This document shows positions 14,460 to 23,235 of a stretch of 33,166 bases of DNA, piece after piece; the stretch's first letter is position 1, and the number at the start of each line of letters is the position of its first letter. This stretch comes from an uncultured Erysipelotrichaceae bacterium (lineage in GTDB: Bacteria; Bacillota_I; Bacilli_A; Erysipelotrichales; Erysipelotrichaceae): the NCBI GenBank assembly GCA_902786245.1, contig CADABS010000052.1, positions 1-33,166 of the forward strand, given 5' to 3'. Under the pieces are notes generated by a model, which saw nothing but the letters and a program-made list of their open reading frames with translations, had not been told where the DNA came from and made no database searches. Made by a program: the position numbers and the translations under genes.

Positions 14460-15284
14460 TCATACTTCGCAGCTGATGACGATGCCTCTGCGTTCCATAT
14501 AATAGCTGCACAGGCCTCTGGCAGGATAAATCTCAATATCCGAAAAGGGATATTCTTTCAGTACGCATTCCTTCAGTTTCTCTGCAAGTTCTTCGTTATC
14601 CACATGCGTGATCACGGCTCTGCCGCCATGATAGCCGGCTTTGACCATATCCTGCAGCAGCGTGCGGATCGCCTTCTTTTCGCCTCTGGCTTTGCCGGTG
14701 ACACTGATCTTTCCTTCTTCCGAAGCAGTGCCGATGACCGAGATATTCAATACACATAAAGCAGCGGCAGCGGCTTTGGAAACTCTTCCGTTCATGCTGA
14801 GATTGTGCAGAGAAAAGAAGGAAAAGAACAGACGTGTGTGCTGCATATATTCACGGATCATCCGGTCTGTTTCTTCAAAACTGTGTCCTGCCTTTACAGA
14901 TGCGGCCAGTTTTTTCAGAATCAGGATCTCCTCGGCACCGGTGGAGAGGGAGTCGATGATGGAAATCTTTGCGTCCGGATGGTCTTCTTTGTATATCTCT
15001 GCTGCGCTCATGGCGCTGTTATAGGATCCGGAAAGAGCGCTGGTGACGGTCAGAACAAAGATTTCATCTGCGCCTTCAAATGCGCTGCGCCACTGATCGA
15101 TGGACGGGCAGGATGTATACGACCTGCCTCTGTATTTTTCAAGTTCATCCAGCATCTCTCTGATGTTCAGTCTGTCATCATCCGTATAGCTGCGTTCATC
15201 TGTATAAATGCACAGCGGAACGGTATGGAAGTCTTCACAGTCCAGTGTATACAGGTCACAGGATGAGTCTGCGATGATTCTCAT
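14460..15284 (-). CDS. DegV-family fatty-acid-binding protein (FakB-like)
   Basis: 274 residues, with AAAAGGAGG 7 nt before the ATG. DegV motifs: MRIIADSSCDL at the start, SYTSCPSIDQW (TSxPS lipid-binding loop), VTSALSGSYNSAMSAAE, then DSLSTGAEEILIL. DegV/FakB proteins hold a fatty acid for phosphorylation by FakA. No fakA is visible, so it would act with a kinase encoded elsewhere. It is divergent from a TetR gene across a palindrome-rich spacer, suggesting lipid-responsive control. Confidence 0.92.
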   Translation of the reverse strand: MRIIADSSCDLYTLDCEDFHTVPLCIYTDERSYTDDDRLNIREMLDELEKYRGRSYTSCPSIDQWRSAFEGADEIFVLTVTSALSGSYNSAMSAAEIYKEDHPDAKISIIDSLSTGAEEILILKKLAASVKAGHSFEETDRMIREYMQHTRLFFSFFSLHNLSMNGRVSKAAAAALCVLNISVIGTASEEGKISVTGKARGEKKAIRTLLQDMVKAGYHGGRAVITHVDNEELAEKLKECVLKEYPFSDIEIYPARGLCSYYMERRGIVISCEV

Positions 15285-15331
15285 GTGTGTACCTCCTTTT
15301 CAGCAAATCAGAATTATAGGCAGGGAAAACC

Positions 15332-15399
15332 TGTGTTAAAATGAACACAACAGGGCAAACTGTAACACATATTACAGAAAGGGGGTTTCTGTAACATAT
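15332..15399. promoter_or_regulatory. operator cluster between degV and TetR gene
   Basis: TGTGTT/AACACA (15332-15349) is an inverted repeat. CTGTAACACAT (15360-15370) and CTGTAACATAT (15389-15399) are direct repeats, with an inverted copy ATATTACAG (15369-15377) between them. ACAGAAA-GGGGG-TTTCTGT (15374-15392) forms a hairpin that places the only G-rich ribosome site in its loop, 7 nt before the TetR ATG. This suggests autoregulation by TetR and possible RNA-level control. Confidence 0.5.
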
Positions 15400-15948
15400 A
15401 TGAAAATCAAGACGGATCTGAACAGCCGGACACTGGCTACCCGCATGGCAATCGGAAACGCGATCCTGGATGAACTGGAACAGAAAGAGTTTTCGAAAAT
15501 CAAGGTGGCACAGGTCATCCGCATTGCCGGTGTATCGAGGATGTCGTTTTACCGGTACTATGAAAATCTGTATGATGCACTGTGCGATTATCTGAATATC
15601 ATCGTCAACGGATACATGATCGAAGGAAAAGAAATCGAGAATCCGGGCGTCTATATGCAATTGGAACATATCGAGTTTTCCCTGAATTACTTTGACCGCT
15701 ATTCCCGGTATTTTCTGGTTCTCAACCGGCACGGGCTGTATACGGTCCTGATCGATGCGGTCAATGAATATATGATGAAAAACATTCTGCCGGCCAGAAA
15801 ACTGCATATGTATGAACTGTATGCCTATGCCGGAGGATTGCTGAATTCATTTCTGAAGTGGGAAGAAGACGGGAAGCGGGAAAGCGCGCATAATGTCGCA
15901 ATGATGATCTACCGCCTGTATAACCATTCGGAAGACCATGAGATATAA
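15400..15948 (+). CDS. TetR/AcrR-family regulator
   Basis: 182 residues. The TetR helix-turn-helix is at about residues 10-58: TRMAIGNAILDELEQKEFSK, IKVAQVIRIAGVSRMSFYRYYENLYDAL. The rest is the all-helical ligand domain with the FLVLNRHGLYTVLIDAVNEY stretch seen in Firmicutes TetR proteins. It is divergent from degV and 17 bp before a small membrane protein, which may be in the same operon together with the second PHP gene. Confidence 0.85.
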   Translation: MKIKTDLNSRTLATRMAIGNAILDELEQKEFSKIKVAQVIRIAGVSRMSFYRYYENLYDALCDYLNIIVNGYMIEGKEIENPGVYMQLEHIEFSLNYFDRYSRYFLVLNRHGLYTVLIDAVNEYMMKNILPARKLHMYELYAYAGGLLNSFLKWEEDGKRESAHNVAMMIYRLYNHSEDHEI

Positions 15949-15965
15949 GCGGAAAGAGGAATACT

Positions 15966-16154
15966 ATGTACAGAATCATGCTTAAACTTGCCGGTGCTGC
16001 GGCAGCCACAGCAGCAATCGCGGCGGTGACGATCGTTTCATCCGTGAAAGCAGCGAAAAAAGCAGAAAAGATCTTTACGGAAAACACCCGGAAAGATGAA
16101 AAGGCGGAGAACGATGAATTATCCGCCGGAAGGTGTAGTAAGATAGAGAAGTAA
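15966..16154 (+). CDS. small single-pass membrane protein
   Basis: 62 residues, AAAGAGG ahead of the ATG. Residues ~4-27 are an Ala/Val/Ile-rich transmembrane helix (MLKLAGAAAATAAIAAVTIV), followed by a basic then charged tail. It is one base from the following PHP gene, so the two are surely co-translated. Function unknown; possibly a membrane anchor or small regulator. Confidence 0.65.
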   Translation: MYRIMLKLAGAAAATAAIAAVTIVSSVKAAKKAEKIFTENTRKDEKAENDELSAGRCSKIEK

Positions 16155-16155
16155 T

Positions 16156-17010
16156 ATGGATAAAAGATGTGACCTTCATTGCCATTCGACATATTCCGAC
16201 GGAACGGATACCCCGGCGGAACTGATTTCCCTTGCGGAAAAGCAGGGTCTTTCGGCGCTGGCTCTGACCGATCACAATACAGCCGGCGGGCTGAAGGAAT
16301 TCGTGGAAGCAGGACGGAAAAGCTCCGTGATCCCGGTGCCGGGATGTGAGTTCACGACCGAATGGAATCATAAGGAAATTCATATCGTCGGTCTGTTTTT
16401 CAGAGAAGAATACTGGCCGGAAATCGATGACTTTCTGGAACTGGCACATCTGGCCAAGATCAACAGCAACCGCAAGCTGATTGAAAATCTCAATGCGGCC
16501 GGATACGAAATCAATGAAGAAGAAGTCAGTGCACTGACCGACGGCGATGATTACAACCGGGCTCATATTGCCAGGACACTGATGAACAAAGGCTATGTTT
16601 CCAGCACCTCGGAAGCCTTTGACGGTCTGCTCAAAGAGGGAAACGGATTCTATATTCCGCCCAAGAGAATTACATCGCTGGCAGCCATCCGCTTCATCAA
16701 GACATACCGGGCAACGGCAATTATGGCCCATCCGCTGCTGAATCTGAATGAAGAGGAAATGAAGCAGTTTCTGCCCCAGGCAAAAGAAGCAGGTCTGGAC
16801 GCAATCGAAACGAAATATACGGAATTTGATGAAGAAATGTCAAAGACCGCATTGCGTCTGGCTTCCCAGTTCGGACTGAAGCAGAGCGGCGGAACGGATT
16901 ATCACGGCCAGAACAAGCCCTGGATTTCACTGGGCACGGGCCGGGGAAACCTGAATATACCGTATTCGTTTTACAGCACGATGCGGGACTGCGCAGACTA
17001 TAACGAATAG
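16156..17010 (+). CDS. PHP-domain metal-dependent phosphoesterase (YciV/RNase AM-like)
   Basis: 284 residues. CDLHCHSTYSDGTDTP, ALALTDHNTAGG, VPGCEFTTEWNHKEIHIVG, IMAHPLLNL and GGTDYHGQNK are the five metal-binding blocks of the TrpH/YciV group, whose studied members are 5'-3' exoribonucleases or nucleoside 3',5'-bisphosphate phosphatases. The gene begins one base after a small membrane protein. Its TAG stop shares the first G of an inserted IS copy (GGGGCTG), so the last few residues may have been altered by the insertion. Confidence 0.88.
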   Translation: MDKRCDLHCHSTYSDGTDTPAELISLAEKQGLSALALTDHNTAGGLKEFVEAGRKSSVIPVPGCEFTTEWNHKEIHIVGLFFREEYWPEIDDFLELAHLAKINSNRKLIENLNAAGYEINEEEVSALTDGDDYNRAHIARTLMNKGYVSSTSEAFDGLLKEGNGFYIPPKRITSLAAIRFIKTYRATAIMAHPLLNLNEEEMKQFLPQAKEAGLDAIETKYTEFDEEMSKTALRLASQFGLKQSGGTDYHGQNKPWISLGTGRGNLNIPYSFYSTMRDCADYNE

Positions 17011-17689
17011 GGGCTGTAACGAGTAAGAGGATTTTGTAAAAAAATCCGCTCTTACAAAAGGTTACGGCCTCTTTTTTTCGTTCCGATGAAAGAAAAGAGC
17101 CTTATCCGAATCGAGCGGATCTATGCCTGAATCTGACTGTGCCGGCTAACGAAATCCATCAGCTCAGTCACTTTTGGACCGTTAACTCTGTTCGCCCGAA
17201 CTCTGTTCCAGTACAGAAGGTGAAATCTTCGCATGTTTTTCCCAGCGCATACATGTAGATCTCAGTTTTTACACCAGATTCTCCGACCCGGCGCATTTTG
17301 TCGTATTCCCAGTTATGTTTTTTATCACCGAAGATGCCTTCACTGTATACCTGACGCTGAGTCATGACCTCTTTTCCAAACTCCGTATCCAGATTGTCAC
17401 GGACTTCTTTCTTCCATTCATTCAGCTGAACGCATCTCTGAATTCTTCTGACCCCGCTTTTGGACCTGGTACATTCTGAGGCGAACGGACAGCCCTGACA
17501 ATGGTCATTGACTAAGGTCTCCATCTGCCTGGGATATACTCCCCGTGTCTCTGTTCTTACTTTCTCTACACGGAATGCATGTCCGGTCGGACAGACTGGC
17601 AGTCCATCCTCGTTATCCGGAAAATGAATCGCCTTGAATCTGTTTCTGTCATTTCGACTCGATTTATCGGGACTTACTCGTTACAGTCC
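17010..17689. mobile_element. internally deleted IS1182-family element, copy 1
   Basis: The left end (17010-17107) is identical to 25592-25689, and the right end (17652-17689) is identical to 26571-26608. The ends form terminal inverted repeats (GGGGCTGTAACGAGTAAG against CTTACTCGTTACAGTCC). An A/T-rich hairpin lies inside the left end (AAGAGGATTTT... with ...AAAATCCGCTCTT). Only the C-terminal part of the transposase remains between them. No target duplication is obvious. Confidence 0.85.
17168..17650 (-). pseudogene. C-terminal fragment of IS1182-family transposase
   Basis: Leftward frame from the deletion joint: FKAIHFPDNEDGLPVCPTGH, RVEKVRTETRGVYP, CQGCPFASECTRSKSGVRRI, then EVMTQRQVYSEGIFGDKKHN and ending TVQK. 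The C-x2-C-x4-C knuckle followed by the R-x-VE-FG-K-N block is the hallmark of IS1182-family C-termini. The frame is open to 17650, where the right IS end begins abruptly. The N-terminal half, including the DDE start, is deleted. The missing half survives in copy 2 at 25644-26306. Confidence 0.82.
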
Positions 17690-17829
17690 TTTTTCTGTTT
17701 TTGGACAGAAACACGAGATTGTATCGGATTTAACAAATGCCGGAGCGTCTTTGACATTTCGTATGTCTTTTAATGCGGATATTATGAAATCACAGGATGT
17801 TTCAAAATAGTTAAAACGGAGGTTCTGCA

Positions 17830-18420
17830 ATGAAAAAAGGACTGGAATACTATCTTCCCAATACTGAAAAATACAGGGAAATGATCGACTATGATTATAA
17901 ATTTCTGTGCGCGTTCAAGCATAAGGATGCACTGCCGGAATCGTATCTGAAAGACTACGAATGGCAGGTGACAAAGGCGTACAGGAAATATCAGGCAAAT
18001 CTGGATACGGCCTGGAAAGACTACTACCTGCGGAAGCTGAAGAAACTGGAAAAGAAAACGGGTGTCAGCTTTGAAGGCAATCCTTCCATCGGAAAGGGAT
18101 TCATTCTCGGACATTGGGGAAAGGTTGTCATCAACGGCAAGGCAAAGTTCGGCAATCAGTTCTTCGTCACTCATAATGTCACGATCGGCAGGGATATCCG
18201 CGGCAGGCGGAAAGGCGTGCCCGAGTTCGGCGACCGGGTCGTCATCCGGACGAATTCCTGCGTCGTCGGGAATATTCATATCGGAAATGATGTGCTGATC
18301 GCACCGAATACGTTTGTCAATTTCGATGTCCCGGATCACAGCGTCGTCATCGGCAACCCGGCTACGATCCATCACCGGGACAATGCGACCGAAGGACATC
18401 TTCCGGATATGGATCTCTGA
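17830..18420 (+). CDS. serine acetyltransferase-like left-handed beta-helix acyltransferase
   Basis: 196 residues, CGGAGG 7 nt before the ATG. After an ~80-residue helical N-terminus come hexapeptide repeats: NPSIGKGFILGHWGKVVING, FFVTHNVTIGRD, GVPEFGDRVVIRTNSCVVGN, HIGNDVLIAPNTFVNFDVPD, SVVIGNPA. The G-HWG-VVI and THNVTIG parts are as in CysE-type enzymes, but it is short and lacks the full CysE N-domain, so another acyl acceptor is possible. An AraC gene follows after 20 bp. Confidence 0.8.
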   Translation: MKKGLEYYLPNTEKYREMIDYDYKFLCAFKHKDALPESYLKDYEWQVTKAYRKYQANLDTAWKDYYLRKLKKLEKKTGVSFEGNPSIGKGFILGHWGKVVINGKAKFGNQFFVTHNVTIGRDIRGRRKGVPEFGDRVVIRTNSCVVGNIHIGNDVLIAPNTFVNFDVPDHSVVIGNPATIHHRDNATEGHLPDMDL

Positions 18421-18440
18421 TCCGGCAGAAAGATACGCTT

Positions 18441-19211
18441 ATGGAACTTTTGGAAAATCTTCGTTTTGAATCGATTGCCCGCTTCCTGGCCAAATCCTAT
18501 GCCAGTGGAACGCAGCGACACATTCTCAGCAGACTGTACTACGGCTTTATCTTCTGCCCAGAGGGAAAGGTCATCTTCCGCAAGGACGGAAATGAATATC
18601 TCTGTGACCCCGGCCATGTCATCGTTTCGCCCAAATACGGCAACTATGAATTCACGGTGGAAGAAGATACCGTGCTGGCAATGATCGACTTTGAACTCTT
18701 TGCCGGTCAGTATGAACAGATCTACAGCATACCGGTTGCGGAAACCGATACGTTTTACCAGAATTTCCTGCACACGAAAAACCGCTATCTCTACCGCAAA
18801 TCGTCCTTTGAACTGATGGGGCTGAGCACGCTGTATGACATTACGGCACGGATGAACGGATACGGCACAAAGAACCAGAAATACAAAGTTATTGAAACGG
18901 CGGAGAAATATCTGCAGGCAAACAGCTGCGATCCTGCCCTGAACATGGAAGAAGCTGCCAGAAGTTCCAATGTGTCGGAAGCGTATTTCCGGCGGCTGTT
19001 CAAGGAGAAATACAGCATGTCGCCGTACCAGTATATTCTCGAGATCCGCATCAACAAGGCAAAGGAAATGCTTTTGATGGATGAGGCGAGCGTATCGGAG
19101 ATTTCCGAAGCCTGCGGGTTCTCGAATCTGTACAGTTTTTCCCGCTCATTCAAGGAGAATGTCGGGGTATCGCCGGTGACGTTCAAAAAGCGTCATCTTG
19201 TATCGGATTAG
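18441..19211 (+). CDS. AraC-family transcriptional regulator
   Basis: 256 residues. The N-terminal ~130 residues are a cupin-like sensor (GKVIFRKDGNEYLCDPGHVI). The C-terminal ~100 hold the two AraC helix-turn-helices: MEEAARSSNVSEAYFRRLFK and VSEISEACGFSNLYSFSRSF followed by GVSPVTFKKRH. It lies directly upstream of the muramic-acid PTS operon, which has a weak -35 promoter flanked by palindromes. So it is the likely activator of that operon, instead of the usual MurR/RpiR repressor (inference). Confidence 0.9.
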   Translation: MELLENLRFESIARFLAKSYASGTQRHILSRLYYGFIFCPEGKVIFRKDGNEYLCDPGHVIVSPKYGNYEFTVEEDTVLAMIDFELFAGQYEQIYSIPVAETDTFYQNFLHTKNRYLYRKSSFELMGLSTLYDITARMNGYGTKNQKYKVIETAEKYLQANSCDPALNMEEAARSSNVSEAYFRRLFKEKYSMSPYQYILEIRINKAKEMLLMDEASVSEISEACGFSNLYSFSRSFKENVGVSPVTFKKRHLVSD

Positions 19212-19231
19212 TTAAATCCATTCACGGTTAT

Positions 19232-19267
19232 CACATTTCAGCACGGATTTTCCGTGGCTATAATGTG
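19232..19267 (+). promoter_or_regulatory. promoter and nested operator of the MurNAc PTS operon
   Basis: TATAAT (19259-19264) is a perfect -10, but no good -35 lies 16-18 bp upstream (TTTCAG region). CACGGA-TTT-TCCGTG (19242-19256) occupies the spacer, and CACATT (19232-19237) with AATGTG (19262-19267) forms an outer inverted repeat. A good -10 with a poor -35 fits an activator-dependent promoter; a palindrome in the spacer could equally be a repressor site. The 140-nt leader down to 19407 has no gene. Confidence 0.55.
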
Positions 19268-19407
19268 AATGAAATCAGCGGAAAAGCAAAAGAAAATCGC
19301 AGACTGCAGAGAGTCGTCATGTCCGGCGTTTTCATTATGCCTTTTCGTGGTCAGTTGCGGTGAAACACTGCATTTCAAGGGGATTTCAGCGAAAGGAGGA
19401 CAGAATA

Positions 19408-20772
19408 ATGAGCGAAAAATCTCTGGCTGAAAAAATCATCGAAGGCCTGGGCGGCGCGGAAAACGTCGTCTCGGTGGAGAACTGCATGACGCGTCTCAGA
19501 ACGGTGATCAAAGACGCGTCAAAAGCAGACACAGAATCATTAAAAGCAATCAAGGGTGTACTGAGGATCGCCGGCACCGATCTTGAACCGCAGATCGTCG
19601 TCGGTCCGGGTGTGGCGGAAGCGGTCTGTTCCGAAATCAAAAACATGCCCGGCATCCGTCTTTCCGAAAACAAAGGCGACGCAATCATGACGAAGAAGTC
19701 GGCGACAGGCGTATTTGCCGTCTTCGCCCAAGTATTCACACCGCTGATTCCGGTATTTGCCGGAGCCGGTCTGATCTTCGGTATCATGAATATCTTCAAG
19801 GCGCTTTGGAATATCAATCCATCCCTGACGCTGTTCAACCCCAATGAGTCGACATTCATGTTCGCGATGAATGTTCTGGCTTCGACATTCTTCACATATC
19901 TGAATATCGCGGTGGCGGCCAGTGCCGCTAAAGTCATGGGCGGCAACCCGTATCTCGGCCTTGTCGCGGGCGGTATCATTATCAACCTGGGCGGTCTGGC
20001 CGGTCAGACGGGTCCCTTCGGCATTACATTCACGAACGGACGCGGCGGAACGCTGGCTGCGCTTGCGGCAGGTATCATGATCGCGCTTGTTGAAAAGAAA
20101 GTCAGGAGCGTATGTCCTGATGCGCTGAAGATCCATATTCCGCCTCTGGTATCAATCGTTACGGTCGGCCTGTTAACGATCTATATCGTTCAGCCGGTTG
20201 CCGGACTGATCGCAGATGCCATTACAAATGTATTCCTGTGGCTGCTGAACACGGTCGGACCGTTCGCGTATGGCATTATCGCCGCATTCTTCCTGCCGCT
20301 TGTCATGACAGGTATGCATCATGGTCTTTCTCCGGTACATACGACATTCATCGAACAGCTCGGCTATACGCCGCTGTATTCCTGCTGCTCGCTGGCAGGC
20401 GGCGGACAGGTCGGTGCCGCGCTTGCGCTGCTTGTCAGATACAAACATGAAAAGGGTCTGAAAGAAGCCTGCATCGGCGGACTTCCTGCCGGCATCCTCG
20501 GTATCGGCGAACCGCTGATCTTCGGTGTTTCTCTGCCGCTGGGCCTGCCGTTTGTGACAGCGTGCCTCGGCGCATTTGTCGGCGGCTGCGTGCTCGGACT
20601 GTTCCCGGGACAGGGCGCAATCACGATGAACGTCTCCGGTATCCTGGGAGGTCTGGTCAATACAAGACCCGGCGCGTACTACCTTGCATATGCGGTATCG
20701 GTAGCGGCGGCGTTTGTAATTACGTTCTTTGTCGGCGCGAAGGAAAAGGCGCTGGACAACTTCAGAGACTGA
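19408..20772 (+). CDS. murP: PTS transporter EIIBC, probable N-acetylmuramic acid (MurP-type)
   Basis: 454 residues, GAAAGGAGG ahead of the ATG at 19408. The N-terminal ~80 residues are the EIIB domain with the phospho-cysteine in VENCMTRLRT (Cys26). From about residue 100 it is a glucose/sucrose-superfamily EIIC with about ten membrane segments, GMHHGLSPVHTTFIEQLG and GIGEPLIFGVSLPL being the sugar-binding loops. It imports and phosphorylates a sugar at the membrane. The substrate assignment rests on the downstream MupG and MurQ genes; EIIA is a separate gene in the operon. Confidence 0.85.
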   Translation: MSEKSLAEKIIEGLGGAENVVSVENCMTRLRTVIKDASKADTESLKAIKGVLRIAGTDLEPQIVVGPGVAEAVCSEIKNMPGIRLSENKGDAIMTKKSATGVFAVFAQVFTPLIPVFAGAGLIFGIMNIFKALWNINPSLTLFNPNESTFMFAMNVLASTFFTYLNIAVAASAAKVMGGNPYLGLVAGGIIINLGGLAGQTGPFGITFTNGRGGTLAALAAGIMIALVEKKVRSVCPDALKIHIPPLVSIVTVGLLTIYIVQPVAGLIADAITNVFLWLLNTVGPFAYGIIAAFFLPLVMTGMHHGLSPVHTTFIEQLGYTPLYSCCSLAGGGQVGAALALLVRYKHEKGLKEACIGGLPAGILGIGEPLIFGVSLPLGLPFVTACLGAFVGGCVLGLFPGQGAITMNVSGILGGLVNTRPGAYYLAYAVSVAAAFVITFFVGAKEKALDNFRD

Positions 20773-20795
20773 GAAAACTGCCTTCTGTACATGGG

Positions 20796-20820
20796 ATGGG
20801 GTTCAATTGATGAACCCCAT
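20796..20820 (+). promoter_or_regulatory. 10-bp intercistronic hairpin after murP
   Basis: ATGGGGTTCA-ATTGA-TGAACCCCAT is a perfect 10-bp stem with a 5-nt loop and no U-tract. In this position it probably protects the upstream murP message or lowers read-through rather than ending the operon. Confidence 0.55.
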
Positions 20821-20842
20821 TCTCATCATGGCGGTATGAAGT

Positions 20843-21652
20843 ATGGAACTGAGCCGGATCATTCTGTATACCGATATCGACGGTACGGCAGCCAGTACCC
20901 GCAATGGAAAATCGGATGTATCAGAAAAAACAAAAGAAGCTTTGCGGGCATTTGTAAAAGAAGGCGGACTGTTTTCCGTCGCCAGCGGCAGAAGCCATGT
21001 CTCCGTCCGGAAACTGTTTCCGGATACGGAAATCAGCCTGCCGATGATCGAAGCCAACGGGGCAGCGGTTTTTGATGAAAAAAGCGGAACATATCTCAGC
21101 ACGCATGTCCTTGCGGCAGATGTCAAAAAAGAAATATATGAGTATGTGCAGTGTCACAGGGAACTGCACCTGACGGCAATGGATATGCTTGAAAGCCGGA
21201 AAGTCATTCTGCAGGATGACAGAGACAGCGTTTATATTGACTATCCGCGGCCGATGATCAGCCCGGCAGAATTCTTTGCGGAGAAAATGCTGAAATGCGC
21301 GTTCATCGCTGAGAAAGAAGCGATCGACGCGATGGTGCGGATAATGAACGGATATTGCCTGAGCCATCCGGTGAAAGCGGAAAGAAGCGCCGATATCTAT
21401 CTGGAAGTATTCGACGCTCAGGCCGGCAAGCAGAACGGCATCCGCGAAGTCAGAAAGAAACCTGGCCTGGCGGACAGAATGCTGGTCTGTGTCGGCGATT
21501 ATTACAATGATCTCGGCATGCTGGAGGAGGCGGATACGGCCGCCTGTCCGAAAGACGCCGCAGATGAAGTGAAACAGCTGTGCGATTATATCAGCCCATA
21601 CGGTCCTGAAGGAGCACTTGCGGATATCATCGCATATCTGAGAAGGAGATAA
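20843..21652 (+). CDS. HAD-superfamily (Cof-type) sugar phosphatase
   Basis: 269 residues. Motif I is YTDIDGTAAS (nucleophile Asp and acid Asp), motif II SVASGRSH, motif III a Lys in the GIREVRKKPGL region, and motif IV VCVGDYYNDLGML. The cap region in between is of the Cof type. It dephosphorylates small sugar phosphates or cofactors in the cytoplasm. Between murP and EIIA it may relieve sugar-phosphate stress or act on a MurNAc/GlcNAc phosphate (inference). Weak GGCGG ribosome site. Confidence 0.85.
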   Translation: MELSRIILYTDIDGTAASTRNGKSDVSEKTKEALRAFVKEGGLFSVASGRSHVSVRKLFPDTEISLPMIEANGAAVFDEKSGTYLSTHVLAADVKKEIYEYVQCHRELHLTAMDMLESRKVILQDDRDSVYIDYPRPMISPAEFFAEKMLKCAFIAEKEAIDAMVRIMNGYCLSHPVKAERSADIYLEVFDAQAGKQNGIREVRKKPGLADRMLVCVGDYYNDLGMLEEADTAACPKDAADEVKQLCDYISPYGPEGALADIIAYLRRR

Positions 21653-21659
21653 ACAGAAC

Positions 21660-22115
21660 ATGAAAGAAATTGCCAGTCCGTGCGAAGGAAAAATCCTGCC
21701 GCTGAAAGAATTCCCCGATGAAATCATCGCGGACGGAACGATGGGGGATGGTTTTACGGTCATGCTCAGCGGAAACAAAATCGTATCTCCTTTTGACGGA
21801 ACGGTGGCGGTACTGTATCCGACCGGACATGCCGTCTGCCTTGAATCAGATGACGGTGTCCAGATGATGATCCATATCGGAGCAGAAACCTATGCCCTGC
21901 AGGGCCTCAACCATGCCTGCGTAAAAGCCGGCCAGAGTGTAAAGAAGGGAGACCTTCTGATACGGACGGATGTGCGGAAGATGAAAAGAAAGACGGGTAG
22001 CTCGGCGGCGGCAGTTGTTTTCCTCAATGGGGAGAAAGTCACGGCGCTGCGCGAAAACAAAGATGTCAAATGCCTGGATCCGGCGGCGGAGATACAGGAG
22101 AACGATCATGTATAA
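21660..22115 (+). CDS. PTS glucose-family EIIA component
   Basis: 151 residues, AAGGAG 12 nt upstream. Crr-like: IVSPFDGTVAVLYPTGHAVC (His57) and VQMMIHIGAE (His72), with the 15-residue spacing of the two active-site histidines of EIIA-Glc. It passes phosphate from HPr to the EIIB of the murP product. An 8-bp overlap with mupG couples translation. Confidence 0.9.
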   Translation: MKEIASPCEGKILPLKEFPDEIIADGTMGDGFTVMLSGNKIVSPFDGTVAVLYPTGHAVCLESDDGVQMMIHIGAETYALQGLNHACVKAGQSVKKGDLLIRTDVRKMKRKTGSSAAAVVFLNGEKVTALRENKDVKCLDPAAEIQENDHV

Positions 22116-23235
22116 GGCAGCTGCAGTCTATCCCCATACGCTTTGTGGAAGCTATATCCGCAAGGTAGAGCAGGCAGTCAAAAGCGCATATGAACACGGG
22201 TTTACCGAAATATTCACCTCCGTTCATCTTCCCGAATATCCTTTTGAAGATCAGCTGGAAGCCTTTGCGCTGATTGCCCGGGAAGCGGATAAATACGGCC
22301 TGGAGATGACTGTGGATCTGGGCGGTCCGTATATCAGAAAGGTTCTTGAAGACGGATCCCTGAAGAAAAAAATGAAACAGATCCGTTTTGATTTCATCCG
22401 CCTTGATTACGGCTTTGAAGGCAATGAGGCAGAAGAGCTTTACCGGCTGTTTGACCTGAAGGGCTTCGTGCTCAACGCATCCATCTATTCGGAAGATGAG
22501 ATCCGCAGTCTTGTGTCTGCCTTGCGGAAGACCGATGAAAATATGGAACTGCGGGCATGCCATAACTTCTATGTGCTGAAGGATACGGGACTGGATGAAG
22601 CGTTCGCCATGCGTCAGCAGATGGTTTTTGAAGGATGCGGGATTCCTGTCTATTACTGCTTTTCCGGTACAGACAGTCTGCGCGGACCGCTTCATGAAGG
22701 CCTGGTCACCATCGAACGCCATCGGAACATGCGCACAGCGGAAGTCCTGGCGGAACTGATGGGCACATTTGAACCGGAAGGGCTTCTGATGTCAGATGAA
22801 TGGGCGTCGGATGAAGATTATGAGGAAATCAATGCCGTGCTTGCCGTATTTGAAACAGAGATGCATACGCCTGTGACGATCCCTGTCAGGATCGATTCCT
22901 CCTGCCGTGAAGAGGAAAAACGGATCCTTCTTGGCAGGCATGTGTTCCGCTGCGACTCACCTTCAAAGCTGCTGCGTTCCGCTGCTTCGCGGCAGATGGC
23001 GGAAACGGCTGAGAAAATCGATCCGGGCAATATGACGGAGCGGAAAAGAGGCGATGTGACGGTGGTGAATACCGGCGGACTCAGGTATTCCGGCGAACTG
23101 CAGGTATGCATGTGCGGGATGCCGGCGGATGAAAGGTTCAATGTCATAGCACACGTCATCCGCGAAGAAGACCTGCTGAAACTTGCCTGCTTCAGAAAAG
23201 GCATTGAATATGTCTTCACGGAGGAAGACGCGTGA
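22108..23235 (+). CDS. mupG: 6-phospho-N-acetylmuramidase (DUF871 family)
   Basis: 375 residues, AGGAG 7 nt before the ATG at 22108. The N-terminal TIM barrel (FTEIFTSVHLPE, YGLEMTVDLGG, IRLDYGF, ELRACHNFYV, GLVTIERHRN) and the C-terminal cyclophilin-like lobe (GDVTVVNTGGLRYSGELQVC) match MupG. MupG of S. aureus splits MurNAc-6P-GlcNAc, giving MurNAc-6P for MurQ. Adjacent PTS, EIIA and murQ genes support this. It overlaps the next gene by 4 bp (GTGA). Confidence 0.9.
   Translation: MYKAAAVYPHTLCGSYIRKVEQAVKSAYEHGFTEIFTSVHLPEYPFEDQLEAFALIAREADKYGLEMTVDLGGPYIRKVLEDGSLKKKMKQIRFDFIRLDYGFEGNEAEELYRLFDLKGFVLNASIYSEDEIRSLVSALRKTDENMELRACHNFYVLKDTGLDEAFAMRQQMVFEGCGIPVYYCFSGTDSLRGPLHEGLVTIERHRNMRTAEVLAELMGTFEPEGLLMSDEWASDEDYEEINAVLAVFETEMHTPVTIPVRIDSSCREEEKRILLGRHVFRCDSPSKLLRSAASRQMAETAEKIDPGNMTERKRGDVTVVNTGGLRYSGELQVCMCGMPADERFNVIAHVIREEDLLKLACFRKGIEYVFTEEDA

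Noticed and set aside
17690-17829. TTGACA at about 17750 as a promoter for the acetyltransferase gene
   Set aside because: No acceptable -10 lies 16-18 bp downstream, so I do not list it.
19386-20136. Two ~200-codon leftward frames inside the PTS gene
   Set aside because: Antisense to a strongly conserved EIIBC gene; no start signals or domains.
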